A stretch of 54,259 nucleotides of DNA from Bacteriovorax stolpii (GCA_945905815.1 CAMDQH010000014.1:1-54259); one strand, 5' to 3'. Numbered from the stretch's first letter, positions 33,907 through 43,031 are shown. Notes: generated by a model from the sequence alone, not told the origin. Made by a program: numbers and translations.

Positions 33907-35241
33907 TCAGGCTACAACTTCATTAATATGAAAGACTTTTCCACGGCCTGATTTTTTCGACATGTACATCATCTTGTCAGCAAATTCGATTATCGACTTC
34001 GCACTATCAGCATCCGAAGGAAATTCAGCGATACCAATAGAAAGAGATAGCCGGTATTTTTTGTCATGATCAATTGAAAACTCTGTTGCTTTAACGGCTT
34101 CAGAAATTCTAACGGCAATCCGTTTGGATTCTTCAAGATTGGACTTCGGTAAGAGTATGATAAACTCATCTCCTCCGTAGCGATAAACTAAGTCTGAAGA
34201 ACGTAACTGTATCTTTAATATCGCGGCCATATCGATCAAAATCTGACTGCCTACGACATGACCAAACTGATCGTTCACGTTTTTAAAATAATCAATATCA
34301 ACAAAAAGTAAGCTAAACACCTGCTTTTCATGTCCATAACGGGAAATGTAGTGTTCCAGATCTTCAACGAGTTTTCTTAGGTTGAACAGGCCGGTCACCT
34401 CATCCGTGAGGGATAGAAGTCGTATCTGATCGATTCTTTTTGATTCAGAAAGAATAGAAAGCGAAGTTTTTAAGACGTTTGAGAGATAATCACTCAAAAT
34501 CTCGTGAATTTTAAAATCAGATGTATTCCGTGCGACAAGAAATGAAAAACCACCTTCGCTTTTTTTTACAAGAAAATGAAATTTGTTTTTATAAAATCGA
34601 AGACCAAAGATCAGACCGCTCGGGTCTTTGATAAATCGAATGATACGTTTGCGCTGAGAATCATTAAGTTTAAATCTTTTTTGTAATTCTTCTTCCAATT
34701 CTTTTTGAGAAGAATAAAACTTATTTTCTTCAATTTGAAAAAACAGGTTCAGATACTGATCTAAACTTGCAGCAATATCTCCAATTGCAGAAAAAATCTC
34801 TGGCCTCGAAAACAAATGAAGAACTGCGCGCTCAGGATTCCACATACCACTCTGAATAACTTCATGTAGCTGGAGTCTGTAAATGATTGTGCGTATTTCA
34901 TGTTCATCAATTGGAAGCGAAAGAAAATCAAAGAGGCCGGCCCTAAAAGCACCAATTATTCCCTGCTGATCCGCTTTTGGAGAAAGCAGGATGATCGCAG
35001 CTTTGGGAAACACTAAGTTGATCTTTCGTACTTCATGAGTCGTCTTTTGACTTTGACGGTTAGAATAAAAAAAGACCGCCCGGACTGATTTTTTCGAATA
35101 AGTATCAATCTCGGTCACATTCTGCAAAAAGCTAATATGATACTTCAATCCATTTTCCTTTAAAGCTTTTTTCATCGCTTCGATTGAAAATGAATCCAAA
35201 TCTATCGCCAATATTTCTAAAAAAGCTTCTTTATTTATCAT
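33907..35241 (-). CDS. Pseudo-receiver-GGDEF diguanylate cyclase
   Basis: 444 residues. The N-terminal ~128 residues have the strand pattern of a response-regulator receiver (ILAIDLD, VRAVFFYS, AAIILLSPKA, FDFLSLPID). The phospho-acceptor Asp at the end of strand 3 is replaced (FFYS) and the Lys of strand 5 is Leu (LSLP), so phosphorylation is unlikely. A linker (about 130-265) precedes a GGDEF domain with an intact active site GGDEF (356-360) and an inhibitory RSSD (347-350), so c-di-GMP synthesis with product inhibition is expected. The start overlaps the preceding stop (TAATG). Confidence 0.9.
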   Translation of the reverse strand: MINKEAFLEILAIDLDSFSIEAMKKALKENGLKYHISFLQNVTEIDTYSKKSVRAVFFYSNRQSQKTTHEVRKINLVFPKAAIILLSPKADQQGIIGAFRAGLFDFLSLPIDEHEIRTIIYRLQLHEVIQSGMWNPERAVLHLFSRPEIFSAIGDIAASLDQYLNLFFQIEENKFYSSQKELEEELQKRFKLNDSQRKRIIRFIKDPSGLIFGLRFYKNKFHFLVKKSEGGFSFLVARNTSDFKIHEILSDYLSNVLKTSLSILSESKRIDQIRLLSLTDEVTGLFNLRKLVEDLEHYISRYGHEKQVFSLLFVDIDYFKNVNDQFGHVVGSQILIDMAAILKIQLRSSDLVYRYGGDEFIILLPKSNLEESKRIAVRISEAVKATEFSIDHDKKYRLSLSIGIAEFPSDADSAKSIIEFADKMMYMSKKSGRGKVFHINEVVA

Positions 35242-37286
35242 TACATATCTATATTTTTCTTTAGGGCTTCCAAGGTTCCGCTTCTCTCTGATTCATCTTC
35301 AAGAACAGTTATTGCATTTCTAAGAGTTTTTAAAGCTTTATCCAGTTTATCCTCTAATTCAAATCGGCTCTCTACCGATCTCTTTTCCTGAACAGAGATT
35401 GATTCAATATCAAATTCCATGGCATCAAGCTTACGTTTCAATTCTAGGATTTTTAAATCCCTGTGACGAATTTGAGATTCTGAATCGGCTTTTAAAAGCT
35501 CAAGCTTCTGCTCAAGCTCTCTTTCCCTCATTTGAACTTTTTTGACATCAATCTTGTTTTTATGTGAAGTTTTATCAAATTCGACGGCCATAATTCGGTT
35601 TTTTTCTTCTAAAATTAACTTTTTCTCTTCAAAAAGTTTCAGCCTATCTTTTAGTTCCGAAACTTCATCGTTTAGTTTTTTTCGTACAATAGAAAGCTCT
35701 ATTTTCTTTTCATCCAATTCAGCTCTCATCGTAAGTGTTTGACGATTCTGAAGAGTCTTGTCCTCTTCAAGTTTTTGAATTTTAGCGATCAATTCTTCAC
35801 GATCAGAGCGTAAATTAGAAATGGTGGCCTGCATGCGCTCCATTTCACCTGTATAAGCGCCTGATATTTCTTTTAAATCTCTCCCCATTGCCCCGTCATA
35901 GGACTCTTTGATTTCTTTGGTCTCTTTAGGCTTTTTCTTGCTCTTCTCTTCGATGATAGGGGCTACAGTTTTTGCTTCCACCGCTTCCTCATCTTCAGAC
36001 GAAAAACTGATACTTCCAAGATCCAGATCATCAGCAACCAGGGACGTATCTATGTCACTATCAGAAGACTCAACTCCAAAGTCTATCGCATCATCATCAC
36101 CGGCTAGAGAGAGGCCAATGTCATCAACCTCATCAGCTGGCGAAAGACTAACCTGAATTCCGGCTTGGGTCGCATCAAAATCCATGATGGCATCAATTTC
36201 TTTTAACTTTTCTTTTGCATCATCAGACAAATCTATATCGTGATTAAGGGTTAGATCATCTGAAAGACTTAATTCATTACTATCATCTAAGGGATCACTC
36301 GATCCGAAATCGAGAGATGGCATTTCATCATCGAGAAGATCTGATGCTAAGGTCGGTGGTTCTGTAGCGTCATCATCCAAAGAAAATCCAAGGTCATCCG
36401 AAGCCGCTAATGAATCATCATCGTCCAAAGACAAACCAGCATCATCTGGAGCAGCTGCTGACAAAGAGGCCGAATCGCCATCATCTAATGAAAAACTAGT
36501 ATCTAAATCAATTTCCATAAAACTTTCTTTGGCCGGAGCATCTTCTGACAACTCATCAGGCTCAGAAAGATCAAGATCCATTTCACTATCTAAGTCTAGA
36601 TCTAGACCTTCTTCTTCCTGTTCAGTTATTTCACCAACCCCATCAGATGTGATTTCCAGTTCACCTAGATCATCCAAAGAAAGTTCTTGGTCTTTATCAC
36701 TCATATCGTCTCCTACTTCTAATTCATCAACTGTAGATTCAGGAACTAAGTTATTGGCTTTTTGCCAGGTCGGCTTTTTCTTTTTTGAACCAAATATTTC
36801 CGAGAAAATTAATTCTAATTCTAGACTCTTAGGGTTTTTGCTAAGGTCATTGAGATCATTTTTAGTCGACATATTATTTCTTGCCACTTGTTGAGTTTCA
36901 AGACGATTACCCCGTTGATTAATTTCCGGAGGCATTAGTCGCTCAACAATAGAATACAATTTGGAAGCTTCAATCTGCATAGGTACATAGGCATCACCTC
37001 CAACCGGAGTCATTTGGTGGGTTTTGAGATCAGGCGCCTTTCCATCTTCTGTAACGTAAATAATTTTGGCCGTACGCAAAGCATCGCGAATAATAAGTAT
37101 TAACTCATCAATAATTTCACGTTTAGTTGTTAAATGGACAAAAAAGTAGGGATCGCCCGAGGGCGAGGATATAATTTGAGACAAGTCTTGTTTCTCTTTA
37201 ATCCAGGTCGCGTCATCCAAAAAATCGTGATTTTTCTGGAAACGTTCCATCTGCTCTGGTTCAAAGCTAATAATGTAGTAAGCCAT
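35241..37286 (-). CDS. Pseudo-receiver/acidic/coiled-coil protein (FrzS/AglZ-like layout)
   Basis: 681 residues in three parts. Residues 1-118 look like a degenerate receiver: YYIISFEPEQ, YFFVHLTTKRE, KIIYVTEDG, then GGDAYVPMQIEASKLYSIVE where the usual Lys-Pro is absent. Residues about 185-440 are extremely Asp/Ser/Leu-rich with recurring [LF]SLDD units (ELSLDD, FSLDDG, LSLDDD, FSLDDD). Residues about 465-675 are a long coiled coil. Receiver-like head plus coiled coil is the layout of Myxococcus FrzS and AglZ, polarity and motility proteins. AAGGAA precedes the ATG. Coupled to the GGDEF gene downstream. Confidence 0.75.
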   Translation of the reverse strand: MAYYIISFEPEQMERFQKNHDFLDDATWIKEKQDLSQIISSPSGDPYFFVHLTTKREIIDELILIIRDALRTAKIIYVTEDGKAPDLKTHQMTPVGGDAYVPMQIEASKLYSIVERLMPPEINQRGNRLETQQVARNNMSTKNDLNDLSKNPKSLELELIFSEIFGSKKKKPTWQKANNLVPESTVDELEVGDDMSDKDQELSLDDLGELEITSDGVGEITEQEEEGLDLDLDSEMDLDLSEPDELSEDAPAKESFMEIDLDTSFSLDDGDSASLSAAAPDDAGLSLDDDDSLAASDDLGFSLDDDATEPPTLASDLLDDEMPSLDFGSSDPLDDSNELSLSDDLTLNHDIDLSDDAKEKLKEIDAIMDFDATQAGIQVSLSPADEVDDIGLSLAGDDDAIDFGVESSDSDIDTSLVADDLDLGSISFSSEDEEAVEAKTVAPIIEEKSKKKPKETKEIKESYDGAMGRDLKEISGAYTGEMERMQATISNLRSDREELIAKIQKLEEDKTLQNRQTLTMRAELDEKKIELSIVRKKLNDEVSELKDRLKLFEEKKLILEEKNRIMAVEFDKTSHKNKIDVKKVQMRERELEQKLELLKADSESQIRHRDLKILELKRKLDAMEFDIESISVQEKRSVESRFELEDKLDKALKTLRNAITVLEDESERSGTLEALKKNIDM

Positions 37287-37427
37287 TAAGGTTCCTTATT
37301 GATAATGATAACTTAGGATTAAATTGGGTGGCAGTTGCGGCAAAGATTGCTTTAAGAATCACAAGGTCGGTATTGCTTCCTTCTCTGCACCATATTACAA
37401 TCTACTTGTTTATGAGAGGGAGGCTTC

Positions 37428-38399
37428 TTGAAAAAAGTAATCGTTACTGCTTTCTTGACTACAATGATCAGTTTTGCGTCCGCTGAGGATTTTTTTCCTT
37501 CCAACATTTTAATGATGGACGAAAAATTTGCACACCATGTAATCCTTGTTGAGAAGGCCACTCACAAAGTTCATCTCTACGAAAATGGTGGAACTAACCC
37601 AAAACTTATTAAGACATACAACACCGCTACCGGAAAATTCAAAGGTGATAAGTCGATCAATGGAGACCACAAAACTCCTGAGGGCATTTACTCAATTAAC
37701 GATTTTTTTTCAAAAGAAGAATTGTTAGGACGCCATGGTAAATATGCAGAAATTTATGGTGCCGGCGCCTTCCCTATGAATTACCCAAACTTCATAGATG
37801 AGAGAGCTGGAAAAACTGGCGGCGGTATTTGGCTTCATTCGACTCATGATGATAATCGAATCTCCAAAGGTCTTGATTCTAAAGGCTGTGTCGTTTTACA
37901 AAATGCAGACTTAAGAGATATTTCTCAGTACATCGAAATTGAACATACCCCCATCATTGTTGTTCAAGATGTTTTATATCTTGCAAGGCCAACTTGGGAT
38001 AGTAACCGAACAGATATCAACGCCGCCGTGGAAAAATGGGCTAAAGCGTGGCAAACAAAGGACTTCGAAACTTATATTTCCAGTTACGACTCTCTAAGGT
38101 TCAAAGATCGTAGCAAGGGGAATTACTCGGCTTACAAGGCTTACAAGAAGGCCGTATTTTCTCGACCAGACTCTCCAAATATTAAGCTCGAATTCATTTC
38201 TATCATGGCAAATCTTGATTATGCCGTCATTCAAATGCAGCAGAATTATCAATCATCAATTATTAACGATATCGGAATGAAAACACTTTATCTGCAAAAA
38301 GACGCAAACTATGAATGGAAAATTGTAGGAGAGCTTTGGTCCAAAGCAGGCCATTCAAGCATTGCCTTTACACCCTCGAAGCGTTTCTTTAAAGATTAG
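37428..38399 (+). CDS. YkuD-type L,D-transpeptidase with C-terminal NTF2-like domain
   Basis: 323 residues from a TTG with GAGGGAGG upstream. Signal peptide ends near FASA (19). The YkuD domain (about 36-178) has the catalytic pair His137 (WLHSTHDD) and Cys154 (SKGCVVL), matching HxSHGC with Lys for His. The family uses the Cys to make or break meso-DAP crosslinks or attach proteins to peptidoglycan. A C-terminal ~120-residue NTF2/SnoaL-like domain (AAVEKWAKAWQTKDFETYIS...) is typical of YafK-like proteins. First of three plus-strand genes ending in a bactofilin. Confidence 0.9.
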   Translation: MKKVIVTAFLTTMISFASAEDFFPSNILMMDEKFAHHVILVEKATHKVHLYENGGTNPKLIKTYNTATGKFKGDKSINGDHKTPEGIYSINDFFSKEELLGRHGKYAEIYGAGAFPMNYPNFIDERAGKTGGGIWLHSTHDDNRISKGLDSKGCVVLQNADLRDISQYIEIEHTPIIVVQDVLYLARPTWDSNRTDINAAVEKWAKAWQTKDFETYISSYDSLRFKDRSKGNYSAYKAYKKAVFSRPDSPNIKLEFISIMANLDYAVIQMQQNYQSSIINDIGMKTLYLQKDANYEWKIVGELWSKAGHSSIAFTPSKRFFKD

Positions 38400-38402
38400 A
38401 TT

Positions 38403-39149
38403 ATGAAAGAACCTATACAGCAAATTGGACAAGAAGTTTCCATCGTCATTTATGATTCGCCCCTCCCACCAAGGTACTTAAGGTTTTCAAAGAAATTTAT
38501 CCGCACCCTGTTTATTGTAGCTCCTGTTTTACTAGGCCTTATATTTATAACTCTCCTGCTTATTATTTTCGGAACAAAACTTAAGGAAACGCCTGCACCA
38601 AACCTATCAACAGTTTTGAGTGATGAAGAAAGCAAGGTTACTTCTCTCGAATCTGATATAAAATCTCTCCAAGTAAGTAATCAACAACTTCAAGACAAAC
38701 TTTCTGGTCAGGGAACGGTCGCCGCCAATCAGGACGAACCTTTCTTAATGGGTATAAAAAAACCGTACGGAATGCAAAACCTGATTCAAGAGAACAAAGT
38801 ATCTCTCGATCAGTTTGAATTGGTTCAAGATCAAAATAAGACTAGTTTGAAATTTCAGATTATTAGCAACGATACTGAAACCAAAGTTTCGGGGCATGTT
38901 TTGGTCTTTATGATTTCAGAAAGTGGAATGATGGCCTACCCAGCCGAATCAAACACTTCAATTGGCGGAGGAGTAAAATTCTCGATGGGAGAGCCATTTT
39001 CTGTATCTAGACTGCGCCCAACAAATGCTGAATTTCTTCACAGCCTAACTGGAAGCACCGTTAAGTTTGTAATCTATATCTTCTCAAGAGAAGGGGATCT
39101 CCTTCTTATAAAAGAAACTGAATCCTATAAAGTGGGAGATAAATCTTGA
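38403..39149 (+). CDS. Single-span membrane protein with periplasmic coiled coil
   Basis: 248 residues. A short cytoplasmic N-terminus with a basic patch (RYLRFSKKFIR) precedes one span (about 34-56, LFIVAPVLLGLIFITLLLIIF). A short coiled coil follows (about 72-98, ESKVTSLESDIKSLQVSNQQ), then a beta-rich exported domain (about 130-245). Begins 3 bp after the transpeptidase stop and ends overlapping the bactofilin start (TTGA). No family recognised. The position suggests a link between a cytoplasmic bactofilin and a periplasmic wall enzyme. Confidence 0.7.
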   Translation: MKEPIQQIGQEVSIVIYDSPLPPRYLRFSKKFIRTLFIVAPVLLGLIFITLLLIIFGTKLKETPAPNLSTVLSDEESKVTSLESDIKSLQVSNQQLQDKLSGQGTVAANQDEPFLMGIKKPYGMQNLIQENKVSLDQFELVQDQNKTSLKFQIISNDTETKVSGHVLVFMISESGMMAYPAESNTSIGGGVKFSMGEPFSVSRLRPTNAEFLHSLTGSTVKFVIYIFSREGDLLLIKETESYKVGDKS

Positions 39150-39496
39150 TTAACGACAATGACTTTAGACACTTCAATTACAATGTCCTAGGAGTAAAAT
39201 CGAAGGTCGTAGGTGATCTTATATTAAGCGGTGATGCCATAATCACCTCTTCTGTTGAAGGCAGCATAGAAGTTATTGATACAGGAAAACTCGTTTTAGA
39301 GCGTGGCTCTTTCATTAAGGGTAAAATCAAGGCAATTGATCTTGAAATTTTCGGCGATGTCGAAGGTGAGATTGTGTGTAGTGGTTTAGTGTCGATACGA
39401 TCAAGTGGAAGAGTGACTGGCTCAATACAATCGGCACGTTTAGTTGTTTACCCGGGAGCGATTGTCGAAATGACAGCTCACTCCCAGGAAACTTAA
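39146..39496 (+). CDS. Bactofilin (polymer-forming cytoskeletal protein)
   Basis: 116 residues from a TTG overlapping the preceding stop, with GTGGGAG upstream. The repeating beta-helix pattern VVGDLILSGDAIITSSVEGSIEV, then GKLVLERGSFIKGKI..IFGDVEGEIVCSGLVSIRSSGRVTGSI, is diagnostic of the DUF583/bactofilin right-handed beta-helix that polymerises without nucleotide. Bactofilins position peptidoglycan enzymes and shape cells in Caulobacter, Myxococcus and Helicobacter. The operon with an L,D-transpeptidase supports a wall-shaping role. Confidence 0.9.
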   Translation: MINDNDFRHFNYNVLGVKSKVVGDLILSGDAIITSSVEGSIEVIDTGKLVLERGSFIKGKIKAIDLEIFGDVEGEIVCSGLVSIRSSGRVTGSIQSARLVVYPGAIVEMTAHSQET

Positions 39497-39497
39497 T

Positions 39498-40850
39498 TTA
39501 CAAATAATCCTTATATTTTAGAATTCTTACAGGTCTAATTCTGGAGAGACTCTTCTCAAGACTTTTATCTCCAACTACTACAATCGTCATACGATCCCAG
39601 GGAAATGCTTCAAGATTAGTCTGAGAAAGTGCCTCTGGAGTAAGTGAAGCAATATTATCTGGAAAATTTACGAGTTCCTGAAGATTTCTTCCCTGATGGT
39701 CATAAAGCATGATCTGAGAGAGAAAGGCATTTGTTTCTTCAAAACCAAAAGCAAATCCCCCAATCTGATGACCTTGCTGGTGCTTGAATTCTTCCGGAGT
39801 AATTTTTTTCGCAGATATGTCCTGGAAAATATCTCTTACGAGAGAGATCACCTCTGCTGCAGATTCATTTTTCGAGAAGGTCATAATTCCGGCACGACCA
39901 TAATCCCTCTGCATGGAAACGTAAGCACCTGCAGAATAAGTAAGCCCTCTTTTAACTCGTAGTTCCTGAACCAGTTTAGAAGTAAAGCCACCACCTAAGA
40001 AACCAGCGAGGAAGCTGAAGTGATCATACTTGCCCTTTATTTCATCTGGAATAACGTAGCGGCCAATTCGAATCTGGGCCTGGTTTGCGCCCTGAACTGG
40101 AACCAGAAAAATGGCCGACTGAGGGGAAGGTTTTTTCAAGACTAATTTCTCAGAAACTGATCCAGTGGTCCATTTACATTTATTAGCGATGATCTCTTTC
40201 AATTTAAAAATTTCTGATGGCCCGGTTAAATAAAGAACTTTTTTAGAATGATTGAGTTCAGACAATCGCTCCTTCAGTCCATTAGGATTCAATTTATCAA
40301 AGGTCGCAAGAGTTCCCTCTACTGGGATTGCATAGGGCGTCTCAATCAGTGAAATTTGTCTAAAAATGCGATCAGCAAGTGACGAATGTGATGTAACAAG
40401 ATTTTTAAGCTGACTCTTTGAGCGACTAATATAAGAAAAAAGTTCTTTTTGGGGATACTGAGCATCATTAAATAGCTCACAGACTTTACTCATGACAGGC
40501 CCAATATCTTTTGTCAGACCTTGAACCGTATAAACAGAGTACTCATGAGTTACAGAGTTTTTAAGATTAACTCCATAAAAATCAAAAAACTCAGAAATCT
40601 CTCTTTGAGATTCTTTCGAAGTACCTGAGGCAATTTGGTCAAATGTTCCAGAAGTTAATCCTGAAAATGGATCACTTAAAGAGCCATCTTGAAAATAAAT
40701 GGCTGCATTGAAACGAGGAAATTTACTATCTTCAATCCAGACAACATCAAGGTTTCCCCACTTCATTCTTTTAACGGAATCAAGAAAAGTTGCTCCAAAC
40801 GCAGCAGTTGATAAAAGTAATAATAGGGAAATCGAAAGTATGTTTTTCAT
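39498..40850 (-). CDS. M16-family peptidase homologue, catalytically inactive partner
   Basis: 450 residues from the ATG at 40850 (signal peptide MKNILSISLLLLLSTAAFG). A GTG at 40862 overlapping the upstream stop is the alternative start. It has the two-lobed M16 layout, but where HxxEH belongs it reads GLTSGTFDQIASGT, so the zinc site is gone. It keeps the substrate-binding R..RGLTYSAGAYV element in the second half. Paired M16 genes, one active and one inactive, commonly form a heterodimer; the upstream gene supplies the active subunit. Periplasmic by its signal peptide. Confidence 0.88.
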   Translation of the reverse strand: MKNILSISLLLLLSTAAFGATFLDSVKRMKWGNLDVVWIEDSKFPRFNAAIYFQDGSLSDPFSGLTSGTFDQIASGTSKESQREISEFFDFYGVNLKNSVTHEYSVYTVQGLTKDIGPVMSKVCELFNDAQYPQKELFSYISRSKSQLKNLVTSHSSLADRIFRQISLIETPYAIPVEGTLATFDKLNPNGLKERLSELNHSKKVLYLTGPSEIFKLKEIIANKCKWTTGSVSEKLVLKKPSPQSAIFLVPVQGANQAQIRIGRYVIPDEIKGKYDHFSFLAGFLGGGFTSKLVQELRVKRGLTYSAGAYVSMQRDYGRAGIMTFSKNESAAEVISLVRDIFQDISAKKITPEEFKHQQGHQIGGFAFGFEETNAFLSQIMLYDHQGRNLQELVNFPDNIASLTPEALSQTNLEAFPWDRMTIVVVGDKSLEKSLSRIRPVRILKYKDYL

Positions 40851-40858
40851 AATAATTC

Positions 40859-42205
40859 TCACTTATGCATGTTCCAGACAGAGACAAAAACACTTGGTTT
40901 AACAAAAGTTTCTTTGCAGAGGGCCTTCACATCATTAACAGTAACCTTTTCGTACATATCAAGTTCTTGTTTATAGAAGCGCCAGTCGTTAAAAACAATT
41001 TGTCTTTCACCTAGAAAAGATCCTAATCCGGCATTTGTATCAAGACCACCATAGAGACCAGTAAGGTAATTATTTTTTACTTTTTGGATACTACGTTCGC
41101 TAACCTCTGAATCACAAAATCCATTTAGATTTTTAAGCAGATCCTGGCGAAACTCTGGAAGCTTAACTCCCCGAACCAGTTCTCCGCCAATAAAGAAAAA
41201 GCCAGATTTATCCAAAGATTGATGTGCAGAATACATCGAGGTCGCAATCGGTTTTTCGATAAGTATATATTGATTAACCAGCGAAGCACTCTTACCTGAA
41301 CCAATAATCGAAGAAAGAACATCCAGTGCATAACCTTTAATGTGACCGGCCTTATATGTAGGAAATGCCAACATGAAAATTGGGTTTGGTGACTCTCCCT
41401 TCTTGGCCACTGTTTGGTCTACTTTCCACTTAGGAACGAAGTCCTCGTCTTTTAATTCCTTATGAGCCTCTTCTACCGATGGAGAAGAAGGAATCTTTCC
41501 AAACTTCTCTTGAATCATGGCCTTGGCCTTATAAACGTCAATATCACCAACAAGAACTAAAGTTGCATTATTTGGAGCGTAGAAACGCTTGAAGTATTTA
41601 TAGATCTGCTCACGGGTAACTGATTTAAGATCAGGAATATCACCAATCACTGAACGACCGTATGGCGTTCCTTTATAAAGAGTTTGCATCATCTCAAGAT
41701 AAAGCTGACCGCGCGGAGAATTCTCATAGCGCATTTTTCTTTCTTCTAAAACGACTTCCCTTTCCTTGTTGAAAGCTTCTAGGTCGAGAAGGAGGTTTTC
41801 CATTCTGTCTGATTCAATATCAATAATTTTCTCAAGTTCTGTTGAAGGCAAATTTTCATAATAAACAGTCTGATCATTTGTCGTATAGGCATTCGTCGAT
41901 CCCCCACTTCCTTCAATAATGAAGTCCATGGTGTTGCTTCCATATTTCTTTGCTCCTTTAAACATCATGTGCTCAAGAAAGTGACTTGCGCCAGTGATTC
42001 CCGGAACTTCATTTTTTCCACCAACTTTATAAAAGAGCTGTAGAGAAAAAATTGGCAACTTCGGATTGCTGACAATCAAAGCAGTCAAACCATTATCAAG
42101 TTTTAATTCCTCTACATCTATGTGGATGTTGCTAGAAAGTGTTTTATTTTCTTTCACTGAAGAACAGCCCATGAGCAGGGCGAATAGCGCTAACCAGAAT
42201 TTCAT
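40859..42205 (-). CDS. M16-family zinc peptidase lipoprotein, active subunit
   Basis: 448 residues from ATG 42205 with AGGAT upstream. A longer reading to 42337 exists but lies inside the divergent gene and lacks a signal sequence, so it is rejected. Signal peptide ends with lipobox LLMGC (Cys14), giving a membrane-anchored periplasmic enzyme. The zinc motif is HFLEH (His75, Glu78, His79), with the more distal Glu in the following helix region. Degrades peptides; likely partner of the inactive homologue directly downstream (4-bp overlap if GTG is used). Confidence 0.92.
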   Translation of the reverse strand: MKFWLALFALLMGCSSVKENKTLSSNIHIDVEELKLDNGLTALIVSNPKLPIFSLQLFYKVGGKNEVPGITGASHFLEHMMFKGAKKYGSNTMDFIIEGSGGSTNAYTTNDQTVYYENLPSTELEKIIDIESDRMENLLLDLEAFNKEREVVLEERKMRYENSPRGQLYLEMMQTLYKGTPYGRSVIGDIPDLKSVTREQIYKYFKRFYAPNNATLVLVGDIDVYKAKAMIQEKFGKIPSSPSVEEAHKELKDEDFVPKWKVDQTVAKKGESPNPIFMLAFPTYKAGHIKGYALDVLSSIIGSGKSASLVNQYILIEKPIATSMYSAHQSLDKSGFFFIGGELVRGVKLPEFRQDLLKNLNGFCDSEVSERSIQKVKNNYLTGLYGGLDTNAGLGSFLGERQIVFNDWRFYKQELDMYEKVTVNDVKALCKETFVKPSVFVSVWNMHK

Positions 42206-42221
42206 AGTAACATCCTCATTG

Positions 42222-43031
42222 ATGAACAAGATCACGATTTTAGGTTCAGGTACAAGTACAGGTGTTCCTATTTTAGGGTGTAACTGCTCTATTTGCCAAT
42301 CAATCGATCCAAGAAATAAACGTCTCCGAACTTCCATACTTCTTGAAACAGATCAGGCAAAAAATATCCTTATTGATGCATCACCCGATCTTAGAACTCA
42401 GTTACTTCGTACCAAAACGAACAGACTGGATGCCGTTATTATTACTCATGATCATGCAGATCATACGCATGGTGTAGATGATTTGCGTCCTTTCAGTTTT
42501 AAAAATTCTTCACCTCTTCCATTGTTCGCTGATCTTTATGCCCTCGATTCATTGACTATCAAGTTTCCCTATATTTTCCAAAGGGAAAAAGTATTTGCTG
42601 ATAAACCTATCATCGGCGGCGGTATCCCTCTTCTGGATTTGCATCCACTACTTCCCGGAGCCAACCTCGTTGCCAATGAAACTTTTCATTTTGAGGCACT
42701 TCCTCATGGTCATGGGGAATCTCTTTGTTTTATTCATAAAAAATTTGGCTACATGATTGATTGCAGAGAAATTCCTGAATTAGTGATAGAAAAGTTTCGT
42801 GACGCTAAGCTTGAAATTCTTATTATAGACTGCCTAAGATATGAACCTCATCAAACTCATCTCCATCTTGATCTCGCTCTTAAATATATTCAAGAAATCG
42901 CACCCAAGACCGCTATTCTCACCCACATGGGTCATGAATTGGACTATCTTGACCTGACTAAAGAACTACAGAAACGGGGCAGCAGGAATGTCTTTCCTGC
43001 TGTAGATGGCCAGAGCTTCCTCTATTCTTAA
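42222..43031 (+). CDS. PhnP-like MBL-fold phosphodiesterase
   Basis: 269 residues from ATG 42222. N-terminal ILGSGTSTGVPILGC followed by CxCxxC (Cys20, 22, 25) and the metal motif THDHADH (His76, His78, Asp80, His81) match the PhnP/cyclic-phosphate phosphodiesterase branch, in which the Cys cluster binds a structural zinc. No phosphonate genes are nearby, so the substrate is open. No Shine-Dalgarno precedes the ATG. The start is only 16 bp from the divergent peptidase start, so leaderless or very short-leader expression is likely. Confidence 0.88.
   Translation: MNKITILGSGTSTGVPILGCNCSICQSIDPRNKRLRTSILLETDQAKNILIDASPDLRTQLLRTKTNRLDAVIITHDHADHTHGVDDLRPFSFKNSSPLPLFADLYALDSLTIKFPYIFQREKVFADKPIIGGGIPLLDLHPLLPGANLVANETFHFEALPHGHGESLCFIHKKFGYMIDCREIPELVIEKFRDAKLEILIIDCLRYEPHQTHLHLDLALKYIQEIAPKTAILTHMGHELDYLDLTKELQKRGSRNVFPAVDGQSFLYS

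Noticed and set aside
36529-36894. Ser-rich open frame antisense to the acidic coiled-coil gene
   Set aside because: Poly-Ser is the mirror of Asp/Ser codons in the real gene; such shadows are expected opposite acidic repeats.
42206-42337. N-terminal extension of the M16 peptidase gene to 42337
   Set aside because: It would lie within the divergent PhnP-like gene, and the internal ATG at 42205 has both a Shine-Dalgarno and a lipoprotein signal peptide.
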